Of a stretch of DNA of 64,000 nt, positions 1-9,460 are shown piece after piece (position 1 is the stretch's first letter; each line of letters opens with the position of its first letter). Origin of the DNA: Thalassotalea mangrovi (GTDB lineage: Bacteria > Pseudomonadota > Gammaproteobacteria > Enterobacterales > Alteromonadaceae). The stretch spans positions 124,001-188,000 of the forward strand of contig NZ_SWDB01000007.1 in assembly GCF_005116735.1 (NCBI RefSeq), given 5' to 3'. The notes beneath the pieces were generated by a model, which saw only the letters and a program-made list of their open reading frames with translations, did not search any database and was not told where the DNA came from. Made by a program: the position numbers and the translations under genes.

Positions 1-292
1 CCCTGGTTAATTATTAACCGTAAAGTTAAATTAACGGAAAAAAAAACCGCAATGCCTTGTTGCCGCTGTGTTGGTCAAGTATTATCGGGCAATCACATAA
101 CGGCGACACGATGTTTGCACTGCATTTGCACCGACTCAATTTTCTTTTTTTTCCATTGAGTTAACTGATTTTTTCTGGCGCGAAATAGCGCCCATTAGAT
201 TCAGAAGCATAAAATACGAAAAAGTGGTGATTGAGTTAGTAATTAACCTTAAGACAAACATCGTCTCTAGACTATTATAATAAATTAAACAA
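1..292. promoter_or_regulatory. Non-coding leader upstream of the gsp operon
   Basis: I see no gene here. The stretch is AT-rich and holds three inverted repeats: GGTTAA-TTA-TTAACC at 5-19, ACTCAAT/ATTGAGT at 134-140 and 155-161 around a T-rich loop, and GGCGC-GAAATA-GCGCC at 177-192. A perfect TATAAT lies at 276-281, but it is only 11 bases before the first gspC ATG and has no good -35, so it would give an almost leaderless transcript or serve the second ATG. The gsp promoter is presumably somewhere in this stretch. The hairpins could also be the tail of an upstream gene outside the window. Confidence 0.4.
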
Positions 293-1243
293 ATGTTTAT
301 GGATTTGGCTCAGATGACAGAAAGGCTCTCGCAAATATGGCAACGGCTACCACAACAGGGTATTGGCCGGGCCTTGGGTGCTTTGCTGATTATTTATATC
401 GTCTACATGTTAGCCAAAGCTACCTGGTTAATGTTTCCCGACCCGCAGGTCGTAGCAATCAAATCTTCTGCTTCTGATATCAATCAGTCGGCTTCCACCA
501 GATTCGATACCAGTGCCTTTAAAAAGCTCAACCTATTCGGGGTTAAGGTCGCAAAGCCCGATAATCAGCAAGTTCGTGAAATTGAGGAAGAGTCGGCACC
601 GGAAACCCGACTGAACCTGACCCTGACTGGCCTGGTTGCCTCCGATGACCCGGCAGTAGCCGCAGCTATCATCGAGTCACAGGGTAAACAGGAAACCTAT
701 GGTATTGATGACAAGATTGAAGGCACCAGGGCCATCTTAAAACGTGTGAAACTGGATCGGGTGATTATCGAAACCGCCGGACGCCTTGAAACCCTGATGC
801 TTGATGGCTTTGAATACACCACCACCGTGCCAGCCGCGACCAAGGTTACTGCCCCAAAAACGACCCCATCTACACCGAATCGCCGCACCCTGACCAATAC
901 TCAAACTCAGGCTAACCAGAGCAAAATAAGAGAGCGGGTGGCACAACTTAAGGCGGATTTGAAAGACAATCCGGCGAAATTTACCGATTACATAAAAGTC
1001 GCCCCGCTTCGGGAACGTGGTCAAATTAAGGGCTATCGGCTGAGCCCGGGGAAAGACAGAGAATTCTTTAGCGATGTTGGCCTTAAACCAGGAGATATCG
1101 CCCTTAGAATCAATGGCAATGACCTGACGGATATGCGCCAGGCGCAGCAAGCCCTGATAGAGCTACGTCAGTCTGCACAATTGTCACTCGTAGTCGAACG
1201 AGGCGGGGAAATACATGATATTTCCCTCGATTTACAAAACTAA
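293..1243 (+). CDS. gspC: Type II secretion protein GspC
   Basis: Inner-membrane clamp protein of the type II secretion system that links the inner-membrane platform to the GspD secretin. It has a short cytoplasmic N-terminus, one TM helix at about residues 25-47, a periplasmic HR domain (about 60-175), a Thr/Pro/Gln-rich linker (about 178-210) and a C-terminal PDZ domain (about 225-315) containing the SPG and DIALRINGNDL elements typical of GspC PDZ. Its 316 residues are a usual length. It is first in a gspCDEFGHIJKLMN operon with 17 bases to gspD. The start is uncertain: ATGs at 293, 299 and 314 are in frame and none has a clear ribosome-binding site. The family assignment is firm from gene order and domain layout. 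Confidence 0.93.
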   Translation: MFMDLAQMTERLSQIWQRLPQQGIGRALGALLIIYIVYMLAKATWLMFPDPQVVAIKSSASDINQSASTRFDTSAFKKLNLFGVKVAKPDNQQVREIEEESAPETRLNLTLTGLVASDDPAVAAAIIESQGKQETYGIDDKIEGTRAILKRVKLDRVIIETAGRLETLMLDGFEYTTTVPAATKVTAPKTTPSTPNRRTLTNTQTQANQSKIRERVAQLKADLKDNPAKFTDYIKVAPLRERGQIKGYRLSPGKDREFFSDVGLKPGDIALRINGNDLTDMRQAQQALIELRQSAQLSLVVERGGEIHDISLDLQN

Positions 1244-1260
1244 TAAAGTGGAGAACACCC

Positions 1261-3405
1261 ATGCGCCTCTTTGCTAGCGCAAAACAATTTAAACGTGCTG
1301 CTCTGTTCAGTGTCAGCGCCATGCTGATGTCCAGCAGTTTGTGGACGGCATCCAGTTTTGCCGCGCAGTACTCGCCTAATTTTAAAGGCACCGAGATTAC
1401 TGAGTTCGTCAATATTGTTGGTAAAAACCTGAAAAAAACCATCATTGTTGATCCTAAGGTAAGAGGCAAAATTAACGTTCGTAGTTACGATTTGCTTTCC
1501 GAAGAGCAGTATTACCAGTTCTTCCTCAACGTGCTGGAAGTCTATGGCTTTGCTGTGGTTGAAATGGAAAACAACGTGCTTAAGGTCATTCCTGATAAAG
1601 ACGCTAAGAGTTCAGCAATCCCGGTCGTTGGCGATGAAGCCCCAGGCCAGGGTGATGAAATGGTTACCCGGGTTGTCTCAGTACGCAATGTATCGGTGCG
1701 GGAATTATCACCGCTATTAAGGCAATTGAGCGATCAGGCCGGCGGCGGTAACGTGGTTCACTACGAACCTTCCAATGTGATTATGTTGACGGGTACAGCC
1801 GCGGTGGTAAATCGTTTGGTTGCCATTATTGATCGGGTTGACCGGGCCGGTGACCAGGACGTCAATATTGTTAAACTCGAATACGCTTCTGCCAGTGAAA
1901 TGGTGCGAATTATCGAAAACATCAATAAACCGGCATCCGGTAAAGCCGATACACCGGCATTCCTGATTCCCAAAATTGTTGCCGATGACCGTACTAACTC
2001 AGTGATTATCTCCGGTGAGGGAAAAGCCCGTGATCGTATCGCCCGGCTGATCAGCCGCCTCGACAGTGAGCTGGAAACTTCGGGTAATACCCGGGTTTAC
2101 TATTTGAAATATGCCAAAGCGGAAGACTTAGTCACCGTATTGCAAAGTGTCTCCGATACCATTCAAAAAGAATCGCAAAGCAATACAAATACGCCACGAA
2201 GCACTCGCAGTGGTAGCAATCGTAATGTCACTATTGAGTCGCATAGCGATACCAATGCGTTGGTGATTACTGCTGAGCCTGACATGTTACGCTCACTCGA
2301 GTCGGTGATTCGCCAGCTTGATATCCGTCGCGCCCAGGTCCATATTGAAGCCATTATCGTTGAAGTGTTCGAGAGTGAAGGTGCGCAATTAGGTGTGCAG
2401 TGGGGAAGTGAAGAAGGTGGCTTTACCCAGTTTACCAATGGAGTTGCCCCGATTTCACAAATCGCTGGAGCCTACGTCGCTGGTCAGGGGCAAGAAGCGG
2501 CACAAACCGAAATTGTAAATCCTGATGGTTCAATTACTCGTTCTAATAACCCGGATGAACGCGACGATTTCACCTTGTTGGCGCAATTGCTGGGTAATGT
2601 TAATGGCATGATGTTTGGTATCGTCGAGGATGGCTGGGGCGCTGTAGTTCAGGCCGTTCAGAGCGATACCAACTCGAATATTCTGGCGACACCAAGTATT
2701 ACCACGCTGGATAATGAAGAAGCCTATTTTATTGTTGGCCAGGAAGTACCAATCATTACGGGTTCTTCAACTGGTTCGAATAACTCCAATCCGTTCCAGA
2801 CTGTTGATCGTAAGGAAGTCGGTATCAAGTTACGGGTAACACCGCAGGTAAATGAAGGCTCTGGCGTCCAGCTTACTATCGAGCAGGAAGTTTCCAGTGT
2901 CAGCGGCGCTACCGAAGTGGATATCGCAATTAACAAACGGGAAATTAAAACCACGGTCATGGCCGATAATGGCGCGACGGTGGTACTCGGTGGATTGATT
3001 GATGAAGACGTTCAGGAAAGTCAGCAAAAAGTACCACTGCTTGGCGATATTCCGATTCTTGGACACTTATTCAGCTCGACGGGTAATACGGTGCGCAAAC
3101 GCAACTTAATGGTGTTTTTACGTCCAACCATCGTTCGTGATGGTAAGGCGATGGATGTTATTTCCCGCGAGAAATATAACTTTATTCGTGCCCAGGAAAT
3201 CCGTAAGCAGGAAGAAGGTCTGTATCTGCTTGATGATGATGCCCTGCCATTAATGCCTGACTGGAACCAGAGCCTGGAATTACCACCGACGTTTGAAGAT
3301 TATATGGAACAGCGCGAAGTGCTACAGGAGCAGCAGGAAGAGCAGGGTAATCAACCGACTCCGGAAGAAGAAAAGCAACCACTTCAGCCGCGCCAACCAT
3401 CTTAA
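1261..3405 (+). CDS. gspD: Type II secretion secretin GspD
   Basis: Outer-membrane secretin that forms the multimeric exit channel for folded exoproteins. A Sec signal peptide ends near residue 35 (after SFA). N0 to N3 periplasmic ring domains follow (about 36-340), with a Ser/Asn/Thr-rich loop near 305-320, then the secretin core (about 370-640) with VPIITGSSTG and the conserved VPLLGDIPILGHLF segment. The last 60 or so residues are Glu/Gln/Pro-rich and could be the S-domain that binds a pilotin. The length of 714 is slightly longer than many GspD proteins. A GGAG lies just upstream of the ATG. It is distinct from the pilQ secretin at 51099. Confidence 0.97.
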   Translation: MRLFASAKQFKRAALFSVSAMLMSSSLWTASSFAAQYSPNFKGTEITEFVNIVGKNLKKTIIVDPKVRGKINVRSYDLLSEEQYYQFFLNVLEVYGFAVVEMENNVLKVIPDKDAKSSAIPVVGDEAPGQGDEMVTRVVSVRNVSVRELSPLLRQLSDQAGGGNVVHYEPSNVIMLTGTAAVVNRLVAIIDRVDRAGDQDVNIVKLEYASASEMVRIIENINKPASGKADTPAFLIPKIVADDRTNSVIISGEGKARDRIARLISRLDSELETSGNTRVYYLKYAKAEDLVTVLQSVSDTIQKESQSNTNTPRSTRSGSNRNVTIESHSDTNALVITAEPDMLRSLESVIRQLDIRRAQVHIEAIIVEVFESEGAQLGVQWGSEEGGFTQFTNGVAPISQIAGAYVAGQGQEAAQTEIVNPDGSITRSNNPDERDDFTLLAQLLGNVNGMMFGIVEDGWGAVVQAVQSDTNSNILATPSITTLDNEEAYFIVGQEVPIITGSSTGSNNSNPFQTVDRKEVGIKLRVTPQVNEGSGVQLTIEQEVSSVSGATEVDIAINKREIKTTVMADNGATVVLGGLIDEDVQESQQKVPLLGDIPILGHLFSSTGNTVRKRNLMVFLRPTIVRDGKAMDVISREKYNFIRAQEIRKQEEGLYLLDDDALPLMPDWNQSLELPPTFEDYMEQREVLQEQQEEQGNQPTPEEEKQPLQPRQPS

Positions 3406-3416
3406 GAGATTAGATC

Positions 3417-4994
3417 ATGAGCCAGTTTGAGCAGTCAGAGCAAGCACCAGAACAAGAGGTGGCACAACAGCCATCGACCGACACCGAGGTGGAACTCGGT
3501 GTTGCTGAGGAGACTGGGGCGGATGCGACACCGCATCAGTTACCTTTCTCCTTTGCAAACCGCAATAAGGTGTTGCTGGAGCTTCGCGATGATGGCTTTG
3601 CCTTGCATTGTACTTCAGGGGTAACAACGGATGTGCTACTCGAGGTGCGCCGCTATCTCGGTGAGACGTTTGTGGTAGAACAGCATTCTGATGATGAATT
3701 TGAACAGTTACTGACCCTGGCGTATCAACGAGACTCTTCCGAAGCCAAACAGATGATGGAAGATATTGGCAAAGAAGTGAATATGTACTCTCTGGCCGAT
3801 GAGATCCATGAAGCGGAAGATCTGCTTAACAACGAAGATGACGCACCGATCATCAAGCTGATCAACGCCATGCTCAGTGAAGCAATCAAGGAAAATGCCT
3901 CCGATATACATATTGAGACCTTTGAAAAAGTGCTGAAGATTCGTTTTCGGGTCGATGGTGTGTTACGCGAAGTATTGCAACCAAATCGCAAGCTTGCCTC
4001 AATGCTGGTGTCGCGGATCAAGGTTATGGCAAAACTGGATATCGCCGAAAAACGGATACCCCAGGATGGTCGTATTTCGCTGCGAATTGGTGGCCGTGCT
4101 GTTGATGTGCGGGTGTCCACCATGCCATCGAGTCATGGCGAGCGTGTGGTACTGCGATTGCTGGATAAAAATGCCGCGCGTCTGAATCTGCAGGATCTGG
4201 GGATGACAGATACCATCCGCGAGCGTTTCAGTGACATTATTAATAAACCGCACGGCATTATTCTGGTTACCGGCCCGACGGGTTCTGGTAAAAGTACCAC
4301 CTTGTATGCGGGATTGACGCAAATAGACAATACCGAACGCAATATCCTCACCGTAGAAGACCCGATAGAATTTGATATCGAAGGCATCGGCCAGACCCAG
4401 GTTAATACTAAAGTCGATATGACCTTTGCCCGCGGCTTACGCGCCATTTTGCGTCAGGATCCAGACGTGGTCATGGTTGGTGAGATTCGCGATTTGGAAA
4501 CCGCACAGATCTCCGTGCAAGCCAGTTTAACCGGTCACCTGGTATTATCGACGCTGCATACCAATACCGCAGCCGGTGCGATAACCCGTCTCGAGGATAT
4601 GGGTATTGAGCCGTTCCTGATTTCTTCGTCATTATTAGGGGTGTTGGCGCAACGTCTGGTCAGAACCTTGTGCGACGAGTGTAAAGAGAGTCATGTGCCC
4701 ACTGGGGAAGAACGGGCGTTGATGGAATTACAACCGGACGATGAGCCAGAGATTTTCCGGGCAAAAGGGTGTGTCAGCTGTAATTACAGTGGCTACCGTG
4801 GTCGTACCGGTATTCATGAACTTATCGTGGTCGACGATATGGTTCGGGAACTGATCCAAAACGGTAAAGGTGAGCGCGCCATTGAAAAAGCGGTGCGGGG
4901 TCATACACCGAGTATTCGAGATGATGGTGTCAATAAAGTTTTAGCCGGATTGACGACTTTGGAAGAAGTCATGCGGGTCACCCGAGAAAGCTAA
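3417..4994 (+). CDS. gspE: Type II secretion ATPase GspE
   Basis: Cytoplasmic hexameric ATPase that powers pseudopilus assembly. An acidic, Gln/Glu-rich N-terminal segment precedes the N1E domain that docks on GspL. Walker A (GPTGSGKST) lies at about 285-293, the Walker B region is [12 protein letters not shown], and the His box is [10 protein letters not shown]. The zinc-binding C-M domain has CxxC pairs at about 418-421 and 451-454, the feature that separates GspE from retraction ATPases. It starts 11 bases after gspD and ends one base before gspF, so translation is probably coupled. Length 525 is normal. Confidence 0.97.
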   Translation: MSQFEQSEQAPEQEVAQQPSTDTEVELGVAEETGADATPHQLPFSFANRNKVLLELRDDGFALHCTSGVTTDVLLEVRRYLGETFVVEQHSDDEFEQLLTLAYQRDSSEAKQMMEDIGKEVNMYSLADEIHEAEDLLNNEDDAPIIKLINAMLSEAIKENASDIHIETFEKVLKIRFRVDGVLREVLQPNRKLASMLVSRIKVMAKLDIAEKRIPQDGRISLRIGGRAVDVRVSTMPSSHGERVVLRLLDKNAARLNLQDLGMTDTIRERFSDIINKPHGIILVTGPTGSGKSTTLYAGLTQIDNTERNILTVEDPIEFDIEGIGQTQVNTKVDMTFARGLRAILRQDPDVVMVGEIRDLETAQISVQASLTGHLVLSTLHTNTAAGAITRLEDMGIEPFLISSSLLGVLAQRLVRTLCDECKESHVPTGEERALMELQPDDEPEIFRAKGCVSCNYSGYRGRTGIHELIVVDDMVRELIQNGKGERAIEKAVRGHTPSIRDDGVNKVLAGLTTLEEVMRVTRES

Positions 4995-4995
4995 G

Positions 4996-6210
4996 ATGGC
5001 AGCATTTGATTATCAGGCCGTCAATACTGGCGGTAAGAACATTAAAGGTGTCATTGAAGGGGATAATGCCAGGCATGTTCGCTCGTTACTGCGCGAGCAG
5101 GGGTTAATTCCTCTTGAAGTTTCACCAAGCCTGGCGAAAGCGCAGCAGCAAAGTGCAGCTAAGTCGCTGTTTGCCAGAAAAATATCGTCTACCGAACTGG
5201 CACTCATAACCCGGCAGCTGGCGACCTTGGTGGAATCTGGTCTACCACTCGAAGAATCGTTAATGGCGGTTGGCGAGCAATGCGATAAAGACAAGCTGAA
5301 AAGTATGATCATGTCGGTACGCTCGAAAGTTACCGAAGGTTATTCGCTGGCCGAGAGCATGGCCGAATTCCCTCTTGTTTTTGATGATTTATTCCGCGCT
5401 ATGGTTGCGGCTGGGGAAAAGTCTGGTCATCTGGATAAAGTCCTGAATCGGCTTGCCGATTATACCGAGCAGCGACAGCAAACCCGCAGTCAGATGCTAC
5501 AGGCAATGATTTATCCTATCGTCATGTTGCTGGTTGCCAGCGCCGTAATTATGGCGCTGCTGATATACGTGGTGCCGCAAATCGTTAGCCAATTTGAGCA
5601 TATGGGACAACAGTTACCCGGTATGACTCAATTTTTGATTGCCAGTAGCGAATTTTTGCAGGACTATTTGCTGGTCATTCTCATTGCTGTGTTTTTGCTT
5701 TACCTGGCGTTTAAACAAATGATGAAACGGCCAGGTTTTCGTAAATCGGTGCATCAGTATGTCTTGCGGTTGCCACTGGTGGGAAGAATTATACGTGGCC
5801 TGAACACCGCGAGGTTTGCCCGTACGTTAAGCATTCTGACTGCCAGTGCAGTGCCTTTGCTGGATAGTATGCGCATCGCCGGTGATGTATTAACTAACGA
5901 TTTTATTAAAGAAAAAGTGCAGCAAAGTGCAGATCTGGTCAGAGAAGGCTCGAGCCTGCGTAAAGCATTGGAGCAAACCAAATTGTTTCCGCCAATGATG
6001 CTGCATATGATTGCCAGTGGTGAAAAGAGTGGCGAACTGGAACAGATGCTTGGCCGGGCAGCAGACAATCAGGACCGTGAATTTTCGGCGATTGTCAGTA
6101 TTGCCCTGAAAGTATTTGAACCGCTGATTATGGTGGCGATGGCCGTCGTGGTATTATTCATTGTATTGGCGATTATGCTCCCAATCATTGAATTAAATAC
6201 ACTAGTTTAA
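4996..6210 (+). CDS. gspF: Type II secretion platform protein GspF
   Basis: Polytopic inner-membrane platform protein that contacts GspE and the pseudopilins. It carries two T2SF domains (about 70-193 and 273-395) and hydrophobic segments near 170-195, 220-242 and 375-400. The repeated motif around AAGEKSGHL in the first domain and ASGEKSGEL in the second marks the internal duplication typical of GspF/PilC. It begins one base after the gspE stop. Length 404 matches the family. Its place between gspE and gspG makes this GspF and not PilC. Confidence 0.96.
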   Translation: MAAFDYQAVNTGGKNIKGVIEGDNARHVRSLLREQGLIPLEVSPSLAKAQQQSAAKSLFARKISSTELALITRQLATLVESGLPLEESLMAVGEQCDKDKLKSMIMSVRSKVTEGYSLAESMAEFPLVFDDLFRAMVAAGEKSGHLDKVLNRLADYTEQRQQTRSQMLQAMIYPIVMLLVASAVIMALLIYVVPQIVSQFEHMGQQLPGMTQFLIASSEFLQDYLLVILIAVFLLYLAFKQMMKRPGFRKSVHQYVLRLPLVGRIIRGLNTARFARTLSILTASAVPLLDSMRIAGDVLTNDFIKEKVQQSADLVREGSSLRKALEQTKLFPPMMLHMIASGEKSGELEQMLGRAADNQDREFSAIVSIALKVFEPLIMVAMAVVVLFIVLAIMLPIIELNTLV

Positions 6211-6221
6211 GATGGAGTAGT

Positions 6222-6689
6222 ATGAACATGAATCGAACTAATCAATTGTCGCGTGTAAAGGGTTTTACACTGATTGAAATTATGGTGGTTATCGTAATTT
6301 TAGGTATTCTTGCCGGCCTGGTTGTCCCTAATATCATGGGGAATCTTGGTAAAGCGAACATCCAAAAAGCGATCTCCGATGTCAGTGCCTTGGAAAATGC
6401 GCTGAATATGTACAAAACCGATAATTACCGCTATCCAACCACAGATCAGGGATTAGAAGCCTTGGTTGAAGAAACCGATATTGACCCGGTTCCTCGTCGC
6501 TTTCAGCCTGGTGGTTACATCAATCGCCTGCCACAAGACCCTTGGGGCAATGAATATGTGTTAATCAGCCCGGGCGAATTTGGCAACATCGATGTGTTTA
6601 GTCCAGGCGAAGACGGCGAAGCGGGTACCGATGATGATATCGGTAACTGGAATCTGGAAGAGTGGCGTTCCGGTAAAACTAAGGACTAA
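6222..6689 (+). CDS. gspG: Major pseudopilin GspG
   Basis: Major subunit of the type II secretion pseudopilus. The type III signal is cleaved after Gly14 by the prepilin peptidase, leaving N-methylated Phe with Glu at mature position 5 (G|FTLIE). A hydrophobic helix follows, then the globular domain with the TDNYRYPTTDQGLEAL signature and a C-terminal Asp-rich calcium loop (GEDGEAGTDDD), both diagnostic for GspG. Length 155. An in-frame ATG at 6228 is an alternative start. No prepilin peptidase gene lies in the window, so processing depends on a gene elsewhere. Confidence 0.97.
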   Translation: MNMNRTNQLSRVKGFTLIEIMVVIVILGILAGLVVPNIMGNLGKANIQKAISDVSALENALNMYKTDNYRYPTTDQGLEALVEETDIDPVPRRFQPGGYINRLPQDPWGNEYVLISPGEFGNIDVFSPGEDGEAGTDDDIGNWNLEEWRSGKTKD

Positions 6690-6726
6690 CTATCTTCTTT
6701 CCGATGATGACTGCAGGAGGCCTGTT

Positions 6727-7305
6727 TTGAACCGACTATCACGTGGCTTTACATTACTGGAAGTAATGTTAGTGATCGTGATTATTGGCATCATGGCTTC
6801 CCTGTTAGTGCCAACATTACGAGGCAAAGACTTTAGTAAAGATCTTGAGTTGCATGCAAAACGTTTTAACGCCATGTTTACCTTAGCGGGTGAATATGCG
6901 CTGTTAAACAATTTCGAATTAGGCCTACTGGTTGAAGATAATGCCTACGAGTTTTATGTCTTTGACGGTAAGCGTTGGCAACCACTCGAAGAAATGGAAC
7001 GCTTGCAAAAGCAAGAATTTTCAGAGCCTTTCAGCATTAGCCTGAACCTCGAAGACCTACCTATTGAACCGCAAATGGGTATCGATAGTGACGATTTTGA
7101 AGAGCGCGAGGACGAGTTTTATCTTGATGAAGAAGAAGAGCCTGTCTACCCTCAGGTGTATATCCTCTCTGGTGGCGATATCACCCCATTCCAACTGACG
7201 TTTACGTTTGATGATGGCTTTGAGCCACCCATTTATTATCTGGTCAGTGCCAATTACACTCTTCCCTTGATCATCGAAGGACCTCTGGATGCTGCGCCAA
7301 ATTAA
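6727..7305 (+). CDS. gspH: Minor pseudopilin GspH, TTG start
   Basis: Minor pseudopilin with the N-terminal methylation motif G|FTLLE at residues 7-12, a hydrophobic helix and a GspH-type soluble domain rich in acidic residues (a DDFEEREDE stretch and an EEEEP run). The reading frame is open from an ATG at 6580, but that start would overlap most of the gspG C-terminus and put about 55 residues before the prepilin cleavage site. I therefore start at TTG 6727, which has a perfect AGGAGG at 6715-6720, six bases upstream. The product is 192 residues. It overlaps gspI by 17 bases. Confidence 0.92.
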   Translation: MNRLSRGFTLLEVMLVIVIIGIMASLLVPTLRGKDFSKDLELHAKRFNAMFTLAGEYALLNNFELGLLVEDNAYEFYVFDGKRWQPLEEMERLQKQEFSEPFSISLNLEDLPIEPQMGIDSDDFEEREDEFYLDEEEEPVYPQVYILSGGDITPFQLTFTFDDGFEPPIYYLVSANYTLPLIIEGPLDAAPN

Positions 7306-7681
7306 TAAAATGGCCGCCTTTACGTTGGTGGAAGTGATGATTGCGATGGCAATTTTTGCCATTGCGGGCACGGCAATATTTAAGGTTGCCAATTCGACTC
7401 TGATTGGCACCTCCCGCCTCGAAACCACCACCATCGCTCAATGGGTTGCATCAAATCAATTGGTAGAGGTTACGCTCGACCAGAGCTGGCCGCCGAAGAA
7501 AAATCAGAAAGGCGAATTAGAAATGGCGGATCGCCAATGGCACTGGTTACAGATTGTTGAAGAAACTGAGGATAAGCGCATGCGAGCCGTTACTATCGAG
7601 GTTCGCGAAGATCCTGCCGACGCCTATCCGGTCGCCTCATTAATGACATATGTTAGCCAACCCGCCGGAGGCGCGGAATGA
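7289..7681 (+). CDS. gspI: Minor pseudopilin GspI
   Basis: Minor pseudopilin that with GspJ and GspK forms the tip complex starting pseudopilus assembly. The motif is A|FTLVE at residues 10-15, so Ala sits at -1 where Gly is usual; prepilin peptidases tolerate Ala there poorly to moderately. The hydrophobic helix VMIAMAIFAIAGTAIF follows, and the short C-terminal domain ends near residue 130, a normal GspI length. The start lies inside the end of gspH and the stop overlaps the gspJ start (ATGA). Confidence 0.94.
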   Translation: MLRQINKMAAFTLVEVMIAMAIFAIAGTAIFKVANSTLIGTSRLETTTIAQWVASNQLVEVTLDQSWPPKKNQKGELEMADRQWHWLQIVEETEDKRMRAVTIEVREDPADAYPVASLMTYVSQPAGGAE

Positions 7682-8286
7682 GAAACCGTGGCTTCACGTT
7701 TTTAGAGGTGATTCTGGCGATGGCGATTTTCGCTTTGGTTGGATTAACCAGTGCCACCATGTTGTCTAATGTACTGAAATCAAGTGACATAGCAGAGGCC
7801 AAGAATGCCCGGCTGGTTGAGTTACAGCGCGCATTTTTAGTGATGGAACGGGATTTTTTGCAGATGACAAAGCGTTCTGTCCGGATCGAAGGCGAAGCGC
7901 CGCTACAAGGATTCCTGCACAGTAATGAATCCACCTATTCCAGTAATACCCATGGTATCGCGTTTGTGCGTCAAGGTTGGTCAAATCCAGCCTTGCTTTT
8001 GCCGCGCAGCGATTTGCAGGCGGTGGCTTACCAACTTGAAGAGGACACCTTAAACCGTCTGCACCGTATTTTTGTCGACACTGTGGTTGGTGAAGAGCCA
8101 AAAGTTCGTGCGTTGATACAGGGTGTCGAAAAAGTCGATTTTGAATTTTTTTACAGTAATAAATGGATTGGAGATCTGCAAACGGGCGAAGAATTGCCTA
8201 AGGCCATCGCTGTGGAAATAGAGTTGCAGGATCTGGGCCTGATACGTCGCGAGTTTTTAGTTGCGGGGACGGGCAATGACAGTTAA
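7678..8286 (+). CDS. gspJ: Minor pseudopilin GspJ
   Basis: Minor pseudopilin of the tip complex. The prepilin site is G|FTFLE at residues 5-10 after an unusually short leader of five residues. A hydrophobic segment (VILAMAIFALVGL) and a globular domain with the family pattern of aromatic and Leu residues near the C-terminus (RREFLVAG) follow. Length 202. Its ATG overlaps the gspI stop by four bases. The C-terminal codons overlap the start of gspK, so the IJK genes are tightly coupled. Confidence 0.95.
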   Translation: MRNRGFTFLEVILAMAIFALVGLTSATMLSNVLKSSDIAEAKNARLVELQRAFLVMERDFLQMTKRSVRIEGEAPLQGFLHSNESTYSSNTHGIAFVRQGWSNPALLLPRSDLQAVAYQLEEDTLNRLHRIFVDTVVGEEPKVRALIQGVEKVDFEFFYSNKWIGDLQTGEELPKAIAVEIELQDLGLIRREFLVAGTGNDS

Positions 8287-9460
8287 ATGTTCCTTTTCCC
8301 GAATCTCCCGTACCAACAACCAGCGCGGCGTGGCGCTGGTGATAGTTCTTATGGTCATTGCGTTAACGACCATACTCGCTACCCAAATGAGTAGTTCGCT
8401 GATTTTTCAGCAGCAGCGCAATGAAAACCTGGAGTCGAACCAACAGGCATACTGGTACGCCATGGGCGCTGAAGCCTTTGCCAAAAGTGTGCTCTATCAG
8501 GATTTCCAGGATGATAAAAATGTTACCCACTTAGGTCAACGCTGGGCGATTGGTGAGACCAGGTTCCCGGTGGATCTTGGCGAAATCAGTGGTGAAATTA
8601 AAGATGCGCAGGCTTGTCTTAATTTAAATGCACTAATTAATGACGAGATGCCATCAAATAATAGCCTGCCAACTGCTAACAGCCAGAACAATAATGCCGG
8701 CAATACCAATAATCAAAATAACACCAGTAATAATGCTGGTAATGCCAATAATCAAAATAACAATGCCAATAACGGCTCAAATAATCCGAACAATCCCAAT
8801 AATAATGCCGCCAATCCAGGTGGCAATCAGACCAATGGTGAACTTGCCAAGGCGGCATTAAAGGAACTGATTATTGCCCTGGAGGTAGACGGGATTGGCA
8901 ATTTTGAAGCTGAATCGATGACCGAAGCATTGGTTGATTGGCTCGATGAGGATAATTCCATCGTTAGCGCTGGTGGCGCCGAAGATGATGATTATGCATC
9001 GAAAGAGTATCCTTATCTTGCGGCCAACAGCAAGCTGGCTTCAGTGAATGAATTGCGGGTGATTGAGCATTTTACGCCGCAGGTTATTCTGGCCATGAAA
9101 CCTTATGTCTGCGTATTACCGAATAATGATTTACATCAAATCAATATTAATACGTTGGATGCGGAAGATACCGTTCTATTGCAGGCTCTGCTTGGTGGGA
9201 CCGATGCTGGCACCGCCCAGGATATACTCTCGGCACGTCCCGAAGACGGCTTTAAAACCATCGGTGATTTTACCAGTTTGTCACAGCTGGCAAACGTCAG
9301 GAACATAAACCAATTCAAACAACAATTTGTTGTCGATAGTCAATACTTTACACTCACAACCAAAACCAACTTTAATGGCAGTTATTTTACGTTAAACTCT
9401 ATTTTTAAAGTGGATAATAATAAACTACTGGTGATCAATCGGAGCATCGGAGCACATTAA
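8276..9460 (+). CDS. gspK: Minor pseudopilin GspK with an Asn-rich insert
   Basis: Large minor pseudopilin that caps the pseudopilus tip. The prepilin site is G|VALVI at about residue 18, lacking the Glu at +5, as is normal for GspK. I chose ATG 8276; an in-frame TTG at 8261 would add five residues. Between about residues 127 and 189 the protein carries a stretch made mostly of Asn with Gln, Gly, Ala, Pro and Ser, encoded by a partly tandem DNA repeat (33-base unit with 39-base period at 8691 and 8730). The flanking alpha domain and the Cys pair are otherwise ordinary. The insert falls early in the variable alpha-domain region and is likely a flexible surface loop. Length 394, against roughly 320-340 typical. 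Confidence 0.95.
   Translation: MTVKCSFSRISRTNNQRGVALVIVLMVIALTTILATQMSSSLIFQQQRNENLESNQQAYWYAMGAEAFAKSVLYQDFQDDKNVTHLGQRWAIGETRFPVDLGEISGEIKDAQACLNLNALINDEMPSNNSLPTANSQNNNAGNTNNQNNTSNNAGNANNQNNNANNGSNNPNNPNNNAANPGGNQTNGELAKAALKELIIALEVDGIGNFEAESMTEALVDWLDEDNSIVSAGGAEDDDYASKEYPYLAANSKLASVNELRVIEHFTPQVILAMKPYVCVLPNNDLHQININTLDAEDTVLLQALLGGTDAGTAQDILSARPEDGFKTIGDFTSLSQLANVRNINQFKQQFVVDSQYFTLTTKTNFNGSYFTLNSIFKVDNNKLLVINRSIGAH
8655..8841 (+). repeat. Asn-codon low-complexity repeat inside gspK
   Basis: The coding DNA is dominated by AAT/AAC codons. A unit beginning ATAATGCCGG and containing AATAATCAAAATAACA occurs at 8691-8723 and again at 8730-8762 with a few substitutions, giving a 39-base period; degenerate shorter copies flank it. 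All lengths are multiples of three, so the frame is kept. The pattern fits growth by replication slippage under selection for an unstructured hydrophilic loop. Confidence 0.8.

Noticed and set aside
737-1150. 137-residue - strand frame inside gspC
   Set aside because: Shadow of the gspC reading frame with no motif or ribosome site; the same holds for the other long antisense frames inside housekeeping genes.
6580-6726. Longer gspH from ATG 6580
   Set aside because: It would overlap the gspG C-terminus by over 100 bases and add about 49 residues before the prepilin leader, while TTG 6727 has a perfect ribosome site.
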